Positions 53,103 through 61,688 of a DNA stretch of 64,000 nt are shown piece after piece. Under the pieces are notes generated by a model, which was not told where the DNA came from, did not search any database, and worked only from the letters and a program-made list of their open reading frames with translations. Every line of letters starts with the position of its first letter. Position 1 is the first letter of the stretch. A program made the position numbers and the translations under genes. The DNA comes from Mycobacterium sp. SMC-4 (GTDB taxonomy: Bacteria; Actinomycetota; Actinomycetes; Mycobacteriales; Mycobacteriaceae): positions 5,332,001 to 5,396,000 of the forward strand of contig NZ_CP079869.1 in NCBI RefSeq assembly GCF_025263265.1. The letters are read 5' to 3'.

Positions 53103-54476
53103 GTGCAATCCGCAGACGGCCGCCCACCGGCCGGCCGCGACGAACCAGCACCGGGAGTGCTGAAGAAGGCCATCGCCGCCTCGGCGATCGGCAATGCGAC
53201 GGAGTGGTTCGACTACGGCATCTACGCCTACGGGGTCACCTACATCTCCGTGGCGATCTTTCCCGGCGATGCCGCCAACGCCACGCTGTTGGCCTTGATG
53301 ACGTTCGCGGTCTCCTTCCTGGTCCGTCCCCTGGGCGGCTTCGTCTGGGGTCCATTGGGCGACCGGCTGGGTCGCAAGCGCGTGCTGGCGATGACGATCC
53401 TGCTGATGGCCGGTGCCACGTTCTGTGTGGCGCTGGTACCGACCTACGACATGATCGGGATGTGGGCGCCGTTCCTGCTGGTGCTGCTCCGGATGGTTCA
53501 GGGTTTCTCCACCGGCGGTGAGTACGGCGGCGCGGCGACCTTCATGGCCGAGTACTCGCCGAACCGGCGTAGGGGCCTGCTCGGCAGTTTCCTGGAATTC
53601 GGTACTTTGGGCGGGTTTTCGGCGGGCGCGTTGCTCATGTTGGGTTGCTCTCTGGCCCTGGGCGATGAGCAGATGCAGTCGTGGGGCTGGCGGTTGCCGT
53701 TCCTGGTCGCCGCGCCGCTCGGAATCGTCGGTCTCTACCTGCGGTCACGGCTGGAGGACACCCCCGTGTTCCGGGAGCTGGAAGCCCAGGGCCAGAAAGA
53801 GGAGCACACCTCGACCCAGTTGCGCGACCTGATCGCGGGCTACTGGCGTCCGATCCTGCGGCTCGGCGGCCTGGTCGTAGCGTTGAACGTGGTGAACTAC
53901 ACGCTGCTCACCTACATGCCGACGTATCTGGAGACCCAGATCGGGTTGACCGCGGACCAGTCCCTCATCGTGCCGGTCATCGGCATGGTGTCGATGATGG
54001 TCTTTGTTCCGTTCGTCGGGCTGCTCAGCGACCGGGTCGGACGAAAACCGTTGTGGTGGTTCTCGTTGATCGGCCTGTTCATCGCTGGTGTGCCGATGTT
54101 CATGCTGATGGGCACGGGCGTAGCCGGGGCGTTGATCGGCTTCGCGGTGCTGGGCTTGCTCTACGTTCCGCAGTTGGCGACGATCTCGGCGACCTTCCCT
54201 GCCATGTTCCCCACCCACGTGCGCTACGCGGGCTTCGCGATCGCCTACAACGTCTCGACGTCGATCTTCGGTGGGACGGCACCGGCCATCAACGACTGGC
54301 TGACCAACCGCACCGGCGACATGCTCTTCCCGGCCTACTACATGATGGGTGCCTGCGTCATCGGTGCCATAGCGCTGATCAAGGTCCCCGAGACCGCGCG
54401 GTGCCCGATCGGCGGCACCGTCATCCCGGGCACCGCCGAAGCGCCCGGGCCGGTTGCGTACGCGAAGACCGGCTAA
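53103..54476 (+). CDS. MFS transporter of the MHS (ProP/KgtP-like) family
   Basis: A 457-residue permease with 12 transmembrane segments. The MHS signatures ASAIGNATEWFDYGIYAY, GPLGDRLGRKRVLAMTI and QGFSTGGEYGGAATF are intact. Family members import osmolytes (proline, betaine) or carboxylates with protons; the substrate is not set. GTG 53103 has GAGGGGG 5-6 bases upstream. The 3' end overlaps the convergent thioredoxin gene by 4 bases. Confidence 0.9.
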   Translation: MQSADGRPPAGRDEPAPGVLKKAIAASAIGNATEWFDYGIYAYGVTYISVAIFPGDAANATLLALMTFAVSFLVRPLGGFVWGPLGDRLGRKRVLAMTILLMAGATFCVALVPTYDMIGMWAPFLLVLLRMVQGFSTGGEYGGAATFMAEYSPNRRRGLLGSFLEFGTLGGFSAGALLMLGCSLALGDEQMQSWGWRLPFLVAAPLGIVGLYLRSRLEDTPVFRELEAQGQKEEHTSTQLRDLIAGYWRPILRLGGLVVALNVVNYTLLTYMPTYLETQIGLTADQSLIVPVIGMVSMMVFVPFVGLLSDRVGRKPLWWFSLIGLFIAGVPMFMLMGTGVAGALIGFAVLGLLYVPQLATISATFPAMFPTHVRYAGFAIAYNVSTSIFGGTAPAINDWLTNRTGDMLFPAYYMMGACVIGAIALIKVPETARCPIGGTVIPGTAEAPGPVAYAKTG

Positions 54477-54838
54477 CCCGCTTTTCGCGCCGCGATCTTG
54501 GCACGGACCTCGGCCATGTCGAGGGCCTTGACCCGGCCGATCAGGTCTTCCAGCGCTGCCGCAGGCATCGCACCGGGCGCCCGATAGACGAGCACGCCGT
54601 CACGGAAGGCCATCACCGTCGGGATCGAGCTGATCTCCAGAGTGGCAGCCAGATCACGCTCGTGCTCGGTGTCGACCTTGGCGTGTACCACGTCGGGATG
54701 GGCTTGCGCCGAGCGCTCGAACACCGGCGCGAACGCGCGGCATGGGCCACACCATGCCGCCCAGAAATCGACCAGCACGATCTCGCTGCCGACGATGGTG
54801 GACTCGAAGTCGTCGTAGGTGAGGTTCTTGGTGGCCAT
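54473..54838 (-). CDS. Thioredoxin
   Basis: A 121-residue thioredoxin with active site WCGPC (Cys30, Cys33) and the cis-Pro motif SSIPTVMAF. The C-terminal ~15 residues (MAEVRAKIAARKAG) extend beyond E. coli Trx. It lies 40 bases after the SQR gene on the same strand, so it may take persulfide sulfur or reduce enzymes of the sulfur island. ATG 54838 has AAAGGA 7 bases upstream. Confidence 0.92.
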   Translation of the reverse strand: MATKNLTYDDFESTIVGSEIVLVDFWAAWCGPCRAFAPVFERSAQAHPDVVHAKVDTEHERDLAATLEISSIPTVMAFRDGVLVYRAPGAMPAAALEDLIGRVKALDMAEVRAKIAARKAG

Positions 54839-54878
54839 CACGTTTCCTTTCTCATGGTGTTGTGCGATAGCGGAATTG

Positions 54879-56078
54879 CTACGCGAGGCCGCGCAGCATC
54901 AGGTTCCAGTACATGAACGGCAGTCCGTACTTCTTGAGGTACCAGTAGCCGCGGTGCGGTTTGGTCGGATCCAGCAGCGGCACCGACGGCGTGAGGTTGA
55001 GGTCATAGTCGAACTCCGCCAGCAGCATTGCGTGTGCGGACGTCACGATCGGACACGACCCGTAACCGTTGTAGGACGCGGCCAGCGGACGGCCGTTGAG
55101 CAACGCGTCGATGTTGTCCACCACCACCGGCGCCTGTTTGCGAATCGCGGCACCGGTTTTCGAGTTGGGTGAGGACCCCACATCGCCCAGACTGAACACG
55201 TTGGGATACCGCACGTGCTGCATCGTGTGCTTGTCGATCTCGACATAACCGCCGGCGGCACCGGTCGACAACGGGCTGAACTTGATCCAGTCCGGCGCCG
55301 ACTGTCTGGGTACGGCGTGCAGCAGGTCGTAGGACAACATGGTGCCGGATCCGCCGTCCCCGAGGTGCGTCACGGCGGCCTTGCGTGCTGTGGAGTCGAT
55401 GGCCGTCACCTCGGCGTTGGTGTGCACGGTGATGCCGTAGTCCGCGGCGACGGCGTCGAGGCTGTCGGCGATCGCCGGGATCCCGAACAGTCGCGGCGTC
55501 GGCACCACCAGGTGCACGTCGATGTCGTCGAGCACGCCCTGGGATCGCCAGTGATCAGCTGCCAGGTAGGCGATCTTCTGCGGCGCGCCGGCGCACTTGA
55601 TCGGGCCCGAGGGCATCGCGAACACCGCTGTGCCCGAACGGAGATCACGAATGAACTCCCAGGTTCGCGGAGCCAGGTCGAACCGGTAGTTCGAGGAGAC
55701 CCCGTCCTTACCGAGCGCGTCGGTCAGTCCCTCGGTGCGATCCCAGTCCAGCGCGATGCCGGGACAGACCACGAGCACGTCGTACTCGTAGTTCGTTCCG
55801 TCGGCACAGGTGATCCTGTTGTTGTCCGGATCCACCGCCACCGCTGCGCTCTTGACCCAGGTAGCCTTGCGGGGCATCACCGAAGCTTCTGGCCTCGCCG
55901 TCGCCGATGCCTTCGCCTGCCCTCCGCCGACCAGCGTCCACAGCGGTTGGTAGTAGTGCGTGTCGGATGGTTCGATCACCGCGACATCGCAGTAGCCCCG
56001 CCGCAACAGGCGAGCGGCCACCGAGATGCCGGCGGTGCCACCCCCGACGATGACGATCTGGTGCTTGTCGGTCAACAT
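54879..56078 (-). CDS. Sulfide:quinone oxidoreductase-like flavoprotein
   Basis: A 399-residue SQR. FAD motif GGGTAGIS at 12-19; redox cysteines Cys162 (IKCAGAPQK) and Cys342 (GSCPIVTS) are at the positions used by SQR to hold the polysulfide bridge. It would oxidise sulfide at the membrane, pass electrons to quinone and make persulfide, which the neighbouring dioxygenase removes. It lies 17 bases after that gene on the same strand and shares its promoter with CstR-type operators. Confidence 0.9.
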   Translation of the reverse strand: MLTDKHQIVIVGGGTAGISVAARLLRRGYCDVAVIEPSDTHYYQPLWTLVGGGQAKASATARPEASVMPRKATWVKSAAVAVDPDNNRITCADGTNYEYDVLVVCPGIALDWDRTEGLTDALGKDGVSSNYRFDLAPRTWEFIRDLRSGTAVFAMPSGPIKCAGAPQKIAYLAADHWRSQGVLDDIDVHLVVPTPRLFGIPAIADSLDAVAADYGITVHTNAEVTAIDSTARKAAVTHLGDGGSGTMLSYDLLHAVPRQSAPDWIKFSPLSTGAAGGYVEIDKHTMQHVRYPNVFSLGDVGSSPNSKTGAAIRKQAPVVVDNIDALLNGRPLAASYNGYGSCPIVTSAHAMLLAEFDYDLNLTPSVPLLDPTKPHRGYWYLKKYGLPFMYWNLMLRGLA

Positions 56079-56095
56079 TGCCCTCTCCTGCGCAC

Positions 56096-57475
56096 TCAGG
56101 CGTTCTGTCGGGATTCTTCCCAGGCGCCAAATCCACCCAGGATGTCACTGACGTCGGTGAAACCGTTGCGGCGCAGCAGACTTGCCGCGACCGAGGAGCG
56201 GTATCCGCCGGCGCAGTACACCACCGTCGGGCGCGCCGGATCCAACTCGCCCAGACGTGACGGGAGCTGCCCGACCGGGATGGCGACCGCGTTCGGAATG
56301 GTTCCGGCCGCAACCTCGCCAGGGTTGCGCACGTCGACGACCTGCAAGTCGGCGAGCTCAGCGGCGCGCTGATCGAATGCCTTGGCCGTCAGCCGCGACG
56401 CCATCTGCACGTCGTCACGGTGGTTGAACATCACCTCGAAGGGCTGGTCCAGGTAGCCGATCACCCGGTCGAAGCCGATGCGCGCCAACCGGGTTTTGGC
56501 CTCCAGTTCCTGACCGGGTTCGGTGAACAGCACGATATCGACGTCGGTGGGAACCACCGATCCGGCGAACTCGGCGTAACGCCCCTCCAGGCCGATGTTG
56601 ACCGCACCGCGCAAGTGGCCCAGGGCGAATTCCTCAGGCCCACGGCCGTCGACCAGGATCGCGCCGGCGGCCATCGCATCGCGAACCTGGTCGTAGGTCA
56701 TCGCGGTCGGCACCTTGGTCTCGTCCAACAGTTCGCGATCCTTGCGGTTGAGGATCGCGTCGTAGACGAAGTAGCTGGGCGCGGGCGGCTGGCCTTCGGT
56801 GACCAGCGCCATGAAGGTGGCCTTGTCCGGGGCGCGTAGCGCGTAGTTCGTCTCCTTCTGCTCGCCCATCGTCGACCACAGATCGGTGGACAGATTCTTG
56901 CCGCAGGCCGAGCCTGCGCCGTGCGCGGGGTACACCCGGGTGGCATCGGGCAGCGTCATCAGCTTGTTGTGTAGCGAGTCGTAGAGCTTGTCGGCCAGCT
57001 CCTCCCGAGTGAACCCGATCGAGGCCAACAGGTCGGGGCGTCCGACGTCACCGATGAACAACGCATCACCGGTCAGCACTCCATAGGGGACCTCGTCGTC
57101 GGCATGCTCGTAGACCACGATGCTCAGCGACTCCGGCGTGTGGCCGGGGGTGTGCCGGAACTCCAGCGTCACCTCACCCAGCGAGTAGCGCTCGCCGTCG
57201 GCGACCCCCATCGACTCGAACTCGGTCTCGGCGACCGAGGAGTAGACGATTCTGGCTCCGGTGGCTTGCGCCAGCTCCAGGTGCCCGGACAGAAAGTCGG
57301 CATGGAAGTGGGTCTCGATGACGAGCTCGATGGTGTAGCCGAACTCGCGGGCGTCGGAAAGATACTCGGCCACGTCGCGTTGCGGATCGACAACGACGGC
57401 ACGCCCGGTGGTTTCGTCGGCAATCAGATACGACGCGTGCGACAGGCAGTCCAGGTAGTACTGGATGAATTTCAT
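56096..57475 (-). CDS. Persulfide dioxygenase-rhodanese fusion (MBL fold)
   Basis: A 459-residue fusion. The MBL domain (1-240) has the iron ligands HFHAD (His56, His58, Asp60) and HTPGHT (His112). Two rhodanese domains follow: the first lacks the catalytic Cys (LFTEPGQE), while the second is active with Cys421 in YCAGGYRSS. It oxidises glutathione- or mycothiol-type persulfide to sulfite and transfers sulfur. It is first in the minus-strand arm of the sulfur island and its promoter contains the CstR-type operators. Confidence 0.92.
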   Translation of the reverse strand: MKFIQYYLDCLSHASYLIADETTGRAVVVDPQRDVAEYLSDAREFGYTIELVIETHFHADFLSGHLELAQATGARIVYSSVAETEFESMGVADGERYSLGEVTLEFRHTPGHTPESLSIVVYEHADDEVPYGVLTGDALFIGDVGRPDLLASIGFTREELADKLYDSLHNKLMTLPDATRVYPAHGAGSACGKNLSTDLWSTMGEQKETNYALRAPDKATFMALVTEGQPPAPSYFVYDAILNRKDRELLDETKVPTAMTYDQVRDAMAAGAILVDGRGPEEFALGHLRGAVNIGLEGRYAEFAGSVVPTDVDIVLFTEPGQELEAKTRLARIGFDRVIGYLDQPFEVMFNHRDDVQMASRLTAKAFDQRAAELADLQVVDVRNPGEVAAGTIPNAVAIPVGQLPSRLGELDPARPTVVYCAGGYRSSVAASLLRRNGFTDVSDILGGFGAWEESRQNA

Positions 57476-57530
57476 GGCGGTGGTCCTTTCTTCGGGTGCC
57501 TGGGTGGGCCTTCTGCAATCCAGACTGCCT

Positions 57531-57546
57531 ATACCCCTATGGGTAT
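57531..57546. promoter_or_regulatory. CstR-type operator 1
   Basis: ATACCCCTATGGGTAT, a palindrome with arms ATACCC/GGGTAT. Nearest of the four in the divergent promoter to the dioxygenase gene. Confidence 0.75.
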
Positions 57547-57551
57547 GTCAA

Positions 57552-57567
57552 GTACCCCATGGGGTAT
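57552..57567. promoter_or_regulatory. CstR-type operator 2
   Basis: GTACCCCATGGGGTAT; the inner 14 bases TACCCCATGGGGTA are a perfect palindrome. Confidence 0.75.
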
Positions 57568-57584
57568 AAATTCCTCCCTTGATA

Positions 57585-57600
57585 TTACCCCTGGGGGTAT
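57585..57600. promoter_or_regulatory. CstR-type operator 3
   Basis: TTACCCCTGGGGGTAT, near-palindrome with the same TACCC/GGGTA arms; lies on the side of the rhodanese gene. Confidence 0.7.
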
Positions 57601-57614
57601 GCTTTCCTTGAGGG

Positions 57615-57638
57615 GAAGATACCCCCGGCGGTATCTTC
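57615..57638. promoter_or_regulatory. CstR-type operator 4
   Basis: GAAGATACC and GGTATCTTC are perfect 9-bp arms around CCCGGC, a longer version of the same motif 34 bases before the rhodanese start. Confidence 0.75.
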
Positions 57639-57672
57639 GAGGGAAGCCCGCCCACCACCGAAAGGACCCCTG

Positions 57673-58266
57673 ATGACCGCGCCCGTCACCATCGACTCGC
57701 ACGACCTCCGCCAGATGCTCGGTTCCACCGCCCCTCCCCGGATACTCGACGTGCGCACGCCGGGCGAGTTCGAGACCGCCCACATCGCCGGGGCCTACAA
57801 CGTGCCGCTGGACCTCTTGCGTGAGCACCGCGACGAGATCGTCAAGCACCTCGATCAGGACGTGGTCCTGGTCTGCCGTTCCGGCCAGCGCGCTGCTCAG
57901 GCCGAAGAGACTCTGCGCACTGCCGGCCTGACCAATGTGCACATCCTCGACGGCGGCATCACCGCCTGGGAGGCCAAAGGGTTCGCGGTCAACCGCGGCG
58001 CTCAACGCTGGGATCTGGAACGCCAGGTCCGTCTGGTGGCCGGCTCGATCGTGCTGACCAGCATCCTGGGCAGCATCGCCGCACCCAAGCTCAAATGGGT
58101 GGCCGGGGCGGTCGGTGGCGGACTGACCTTCGCCGCGCTGTCCAACACCTGTGCGATGGGAATGTTGCTGGCCAAGCTGCCCTACAACCGGGGCGCCTCG
58201 TGCGACGCACAGACCGTCGTCTCGCAGCTGGTGGACGCCGATCCTGCCGGCAGCACGGCGGGCTAG
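57673..58266 (+). CDS. Rhodanese with C-terminal membrane domain (YgaP-like)
   Basis: A 197-residue sulfurtransferase. The rhodanese domain (8-110) has the active-site Cys68 in VLVCRSGQRA. A DUF2892-like region with two transmembrane segments follows (about 122-170), so the catalytic domain is held at the membrane, where it could collect SQR-made persulfide. ATG 57673 has GAAAGGA at 7-9 bases. It opens the plus-strand arm of the island, with the TauE gene 6 bases after the stop. Confidence 0.9.
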   Translation: MTAPVTIDSHDLRQMLGSTAPPRILDVRTPGEFETAHIAGAYNVPLDLLREHRDEIVKHLDQDVVLVCRSGQRAAQAEETLRTAGLTNVHILDGGITAWEAKGFAVNRGAQRWDLERQVRLVAGSIVLTSILGSIAAPKLKWVAGAVGGGLTFAALSNTCAMGMLLAKLPYNRGASCDAQTVVSQLVDADPAGSTAG

Positions 58267-58272
58267 CCGATC

Positions 58273-59148
58273 ATGATCGCTCTCGCCGTCGGCCTGGCCG
58301 TCTTCGTCGGCATCGCCCTGGGGTTGCTCGGCGGCGGTGGCTCGATCCTGACCGTCCCGCTGTTGGCCTATGTGGCCGGCATGGACGCCAAACAGGCCAT
58401 CGCCACCTCACTCCTGGTCGTCGGCGTCACCAGCGCGATCGGCGCCATCTCCCACGCGCGGGCCGGCCGGGTGCAGTGGCGTACCGGACTGATCTTCGGC
58501 GGTGCCGGAATGGCCGGCGCCTACGGCGGTGGACTGCTCGCCCGTTTCATTCCGGGCACTGTGCTGCTCATCGGATTCGCCGTGATGATGATCGCCACCG
58601 CGATCGCCATGCTGCGGGGACGCCAAGCGGTCGAGTCCACCGGCGGCCACCAACGCCTGCCGATGCCCAAGATTGTTGCCGAGGGGCTGGTGGTCGGACT
58701 GGTGACCGGTCTGGTCGGCGCCGGCGGCGGCTTCCTGGTGGTGCCTGCTCTGGTGCTGCTCGGCGGACTGTCGATGCCGGTCGCGGTCGGCACCTCGCTG
58801 ATCGTGATCGCGATGAAGTCGTTTGCCGGACTGGGCGGATACCTGTCCAGCGTGCAGATCGACTGGCCGGTGGCCCTGGCGGTGACCGCGGCGGCGGTGG
58901 TAGGCGCACTATTAGGCGCCCGACTGACCGCGCTGGTGAATCCAGACAGCCTCCGCAAGGGTTTCGGGTGGTTCGTCCTGGCGATGTCGTCAGTCATCCT
59001 GGCCCAGGAGATCCATCCGAGTGTCGGGATTGCTGCCGCGGCACTGACCGCCATCGCCGCGCTGGTGACGGTGGTGTGTTCCCGGTACGCCAGATGCCCG
59101 CTGCGCCGTCTCGCCCGAACCGGGAACGTCGGCGGCGCCCCCGCGTGA
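58273..59148 (+). CDS. TauE/SafE-family sulfite/sulfur-compound exporter
   Basis: A 291-residue membrane protein with eight or nine hydrophobic segments and the duplicated GLxGxGGG(F/S) motif (LGLLGGGGSILTVPLL, GLVGAGGGFLVVPAL) of TauE/SafE. In this context it likely exports sulfite made by the persulfide dioxygenases, or moves thiosulfate. It is second in the plus-strand arm and precedes the regulator gene by 66 bases. Confidence 0.9.
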   Translation: MIALAVGLAVFVGIALGLLGGGGSILTVPLLAYVAGMDAKQAIATSLLVVGVTSAIGAISHARAGRVQWRTGLIFGGAGMAGAYGGGLLARFIPGTVLLIGFAVMMIATAIAMLRGRQAVESTGGHQRLPMPKIVAEGLVVGLVTGLVGAGGGFLVVPALVLLGGLSMPVAVGTSLIVIAMKSFAGLGGYLSSVQIDWPVALAVTAAAVVGALLGARLTALVNPDSLRKGFGWFVLAMSSVILAQEIHPSVGIAAAALTAIAALVTVVCSRYARCPLRRLARTGNVGGAPA

Positions 59149-59154
59149 GGCTGA

Positions 59155-59484
<330 letters not shown>

Positions 59485-59532
59485 CCTGGCTGTCCAGGCC
59501 CGGTGCCGTCGAACAAGCACGTGGAGGAGACC

Positions 59533-59943
59533 ATGAGCTACGCGTTGTCCACAAAACTGCACACGTCGTTTCAGGATGCGGTCGAGCGCACCCGAAAAGC
59601 CCTGGCAGATGAGGGTTTCGGCGTGCTGACCGAAATCGATATGAAGGCCACGCTGAAGGCCAAGCTGGGTGAGGACATGGAGGACTATCTGATTCTCGGG
59701 GCCTGCAATCCGCCGCTGGCACACCGAGCGGTCAACGCCGACCGCCAGATCGGGTTGCTGTTGCCGTGCAACGTCGCCGTCCGTGCCGACACCGCAGACG
59801 ATGGCGCAGTCATCGTCGACGCGATGGACCCGCAGATCATGGTCCAGGTGTCCGATCAACCGGGGTTGCGTGACGTGGCCGACGAAGCGGCGGCCAAGCT
59901 GCGCTCCGCCATCCAAGCACTCGAATCATCCGAGATTGCATAG
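59533..59943 (+). CDS. DUF302 domain protein
   Basis: A 136-residue DUF302 protein (HTSFQDAVERTRKALADEGFGVLTEIDMKATLKAK is the hallmark region, here at residues 9-43). Such small alpha/beta domains recur in sulfur and metal stress loci and have no assigned activity. ATG 59533 has GGAGGAG upstream. It lies between the regulator and the second MBL-rhodanese gene, 13 bases before the latter. Confidence 0.88.
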   Translation: MSYALSTKLHTSFQDAVERTRKALADEGFGVLTEIDMKATLKAKLGEDMEDYLILGACNPPLAHRAVNADRQIGLLLPCNVAVRADTADDGAVIVDAMDPQIMVQVSDQPGLRDVADEAAAKLRSAIQALESSEIA

Positions 59944-59956
59944 GATTTCGATACAT

Positions 59957-61315
59957 ATGAGCTCCACCGCCGATATCGCCATCATCGAGACCTCAGGCCT
60001 GGGCGATCGCAGCTACCTGATCAGCGTCGACGACATCGCGGTGGTGGTGGACCCACAGCGTGACATCGACCGGGTGCTCGAACTGGCTCGTGACCGTGAT
60101 GTCCGGATCACCCACGTGCTGGAAACCCACCTGCACAACGACTATGTGACCGGCGGGCTTGAGTTGTCCCGCGTCACCGGCGCCGAGTACGCCGTACCGG
60201 CCGGCGACGAGGTGGGCTACGCGCGGCGCGCCGTGCGCGACGGCGACGTGATCGACGCCGGCCCGATGCGGCTGCAGGTGATGCACACCCCCGGTCACAC
60301 CCACCACCATGTCAGCTACGTCCTGCGTGACGACGCCGGATCAGTAGCCGCGGTGTTCACCGGCGGTTCGCTGCTGCACGGCACAACCGGGCGCACGGAT
60401 CTACTCGGCAGCGAACACACCGAGCAACTCAGTCATGCGCAGTTCCACTCGGTGCGGCGACTGGCCGCCGAGTTGCCCGATCACACCCAGATCTACCCCA
60501 CCCATGGTTTCGGTAGCTTCTGCTCAGCCACCCCCGCCAGCGGTGACTCGTCAACCATCGCCGAGGAACGCCACACCAATCCGGCACTCACCAAGGACGA
60601 ACAGAGCTACGTCGAGGAACTGATCGCCGGCTTGGGCGCCTACCCCGCCTACTACGCCCACATGGGCGTCATCAACAGTCAGGGACCCGAACCTGTCGAC
60701 CTGTCCCCGCCCGAACCGGTCGACGGCGAGGAACTGCGCCGGCGTATCGAGGCCGGTGAATGGGTGGTGGACCTGCGCAACCGCACCGCGTTCGCCGCCG
60801 GTCATCTCGGTGGCTCCCTCGGGTTCGAGTTGTCGGGCTCCTTCGTCACCTATCTCGGGTGGCTCTACTCGTGGGGGTCACCGATGACGCTCATCGGTGA
60901 CGATGTGGACCAGATCGCCGACGCCCGACGCGAACTCGTCCGCATCGGGGTCGACCACCTGGCCGGCGCCGCAGTCGGTGACATCCGGGCGTTGGCCGCC
61001 GACACCGAGCTGCGGTCCTATCGGGTCGCCGATTTCGCTGACCTGGCCGAAGCGATGAAGGATGCCCGCCCAACCGTCCTCGACGTCCGCCAGCACGGCG
61101 AGTATTCCGACAGACACATCCCGGATGCGGTCAACATCCCGCTGCATGAGCTCGGTGCGCGCCTCGACGAAGTTCCCCGCGGCCAGGTGTGGGTGCACTG
61201 CGAGTCCGGGTACCGCTCGTCGATCGCCGCGTCGATGATCGACGTACCCGGTCGCGACGTCATCCTGGTGGATGACAACTTCGATCGCGCAGACGAACTG
61301 GGCCTGGTCAGCTGA
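59957..61315 (+). CDS. MBL-fold/rhodanese protein, second persulfide dioxygenase-like
   Basis: A 452-residue protein with the same domain order as that at 56096. The MBL domain has HLHND (His58, His60, Asp62) and HTPGHTHHH. The middle rhodanese repeat lacks a Cys (SPMTLIGDD) and the C-terminal one has Cys415 in HCESGYRSS. Iron ligands differ in the following residues (NDYVTGG rather than ADFLSGH), so substrate preference may differ. It is last in the plus-strand arm; the DUF202 gene overlaps its end on the other strand by 8 bases. Confidence 0.88.
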   Translation: MSSTADIAIIETSGLGDRSYLISVDDIAVVVDPQRDIDRVLELARDRDVRITHVLETHLHNDYVTGGLELSRVTGAEYAVPAGDEVGYARRAVRDGDVIDAGPMRLQVMHTPGHTHHHVSYVLRDDAGSVAAVFTGGSLLHGTTGRTDLLGSEHTEQLSHAQFHSVRRLAAELPDHTQIYPTHGFGSFCSATPASGDSSTIAEERHTNPALTKDEQSYVEELIAGLGAYPAYYAHMGVINSQGPEPVDLSPPEPVDGEELRRRIEAGEWVVDLRNRTAFAAGHLGGSLGFELSGSFVTYLGWLYSWGSPMTLIGDDVDQIADARRELVRIGVDHLAGAAVGDIRALAADTELRSYRVADFADLAEAMKDARPTVLDVRQHGEYSDRHIPDAVNIPLHELGARLDEVPRGQVWVHCESGYRSSIAASMIDVPGRDVILVDDNFDRADELGLVS

Positions 61316-61664
61316 TCGAGAACAGCAGCGCACCGACCACGGCCGTCGCGAATGCCACAGTGGCTGCACCGATCATCAGCACCTCCGCACGCGGATCCGC
61401 TGTGACCATCCGGTCCGCGATGACCGGACTGTGCCGGATCTCCCGTGACCGGCGGTAGCCCAACGCGAGGACCAGCAACGCCAGCAGCGCCGCGGTGACC
61501 GCGAGCAACGTCCGCCCGGGCCCCAGTGGTCCGTGCTCCCGCAACAGGACCAGCGCCCCACCCACCAGGAATCCGAAAGAACTTCTCTCCCAGGACAACA
61601 GGGTACGCTCGGCAGGAAGCCCGGGCTTGGTCGGTACGCTGCGCCGGTTCGCTTCGCTGTTCAC
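61308..61664 (-). CDS. DUF202 membrane protein
   Basis: A 118-residue protein with three transmembrane segments (about 30-46, 52-70, 97-116) and the DUF202 signature PAERTLLSWERSSFGFLVGG. The family has no known activity. A second DUF202 gene, often adjacent, is not present here. GTG 61664 is the start. It is convergent with the MBL-rhodanese gene and 24 bases before the monooxygenase gene's end is reached, so it is probably transcribed with that gene. Confidence 0.85.
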   Translation of the reverse strand: MNSEANRRSVPTKPGLPAERTLLSWERSSFGFLVGGALVLLREHGPLGPGRTLLAVTAALLALLVLALGYRRSREIRHSPVIADRMVTADPRAEVLMIGAATVAFATAVVGALLFSIS

Positions 61665-61688
61665 GTCCTCATTGTGACCGACGGCCCC

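Noticed and set aside
51285..54476. 1063-codon frame running through ThrE and the MFS transporter
   Set aside because: Only its last 458 codons are a real protein (the MHS transporter). The first part is out-of-frame ThrE coding sequence, rich in Arg and Gly, so it is not a fusion.
57531..57638. Short tandem repeat or CRISPR-like array
   Set aside because: The repeated units are palindromes of 16-24 bases with uneven spacing in a promoter, fitting operators; there are no spacers or cas genes.
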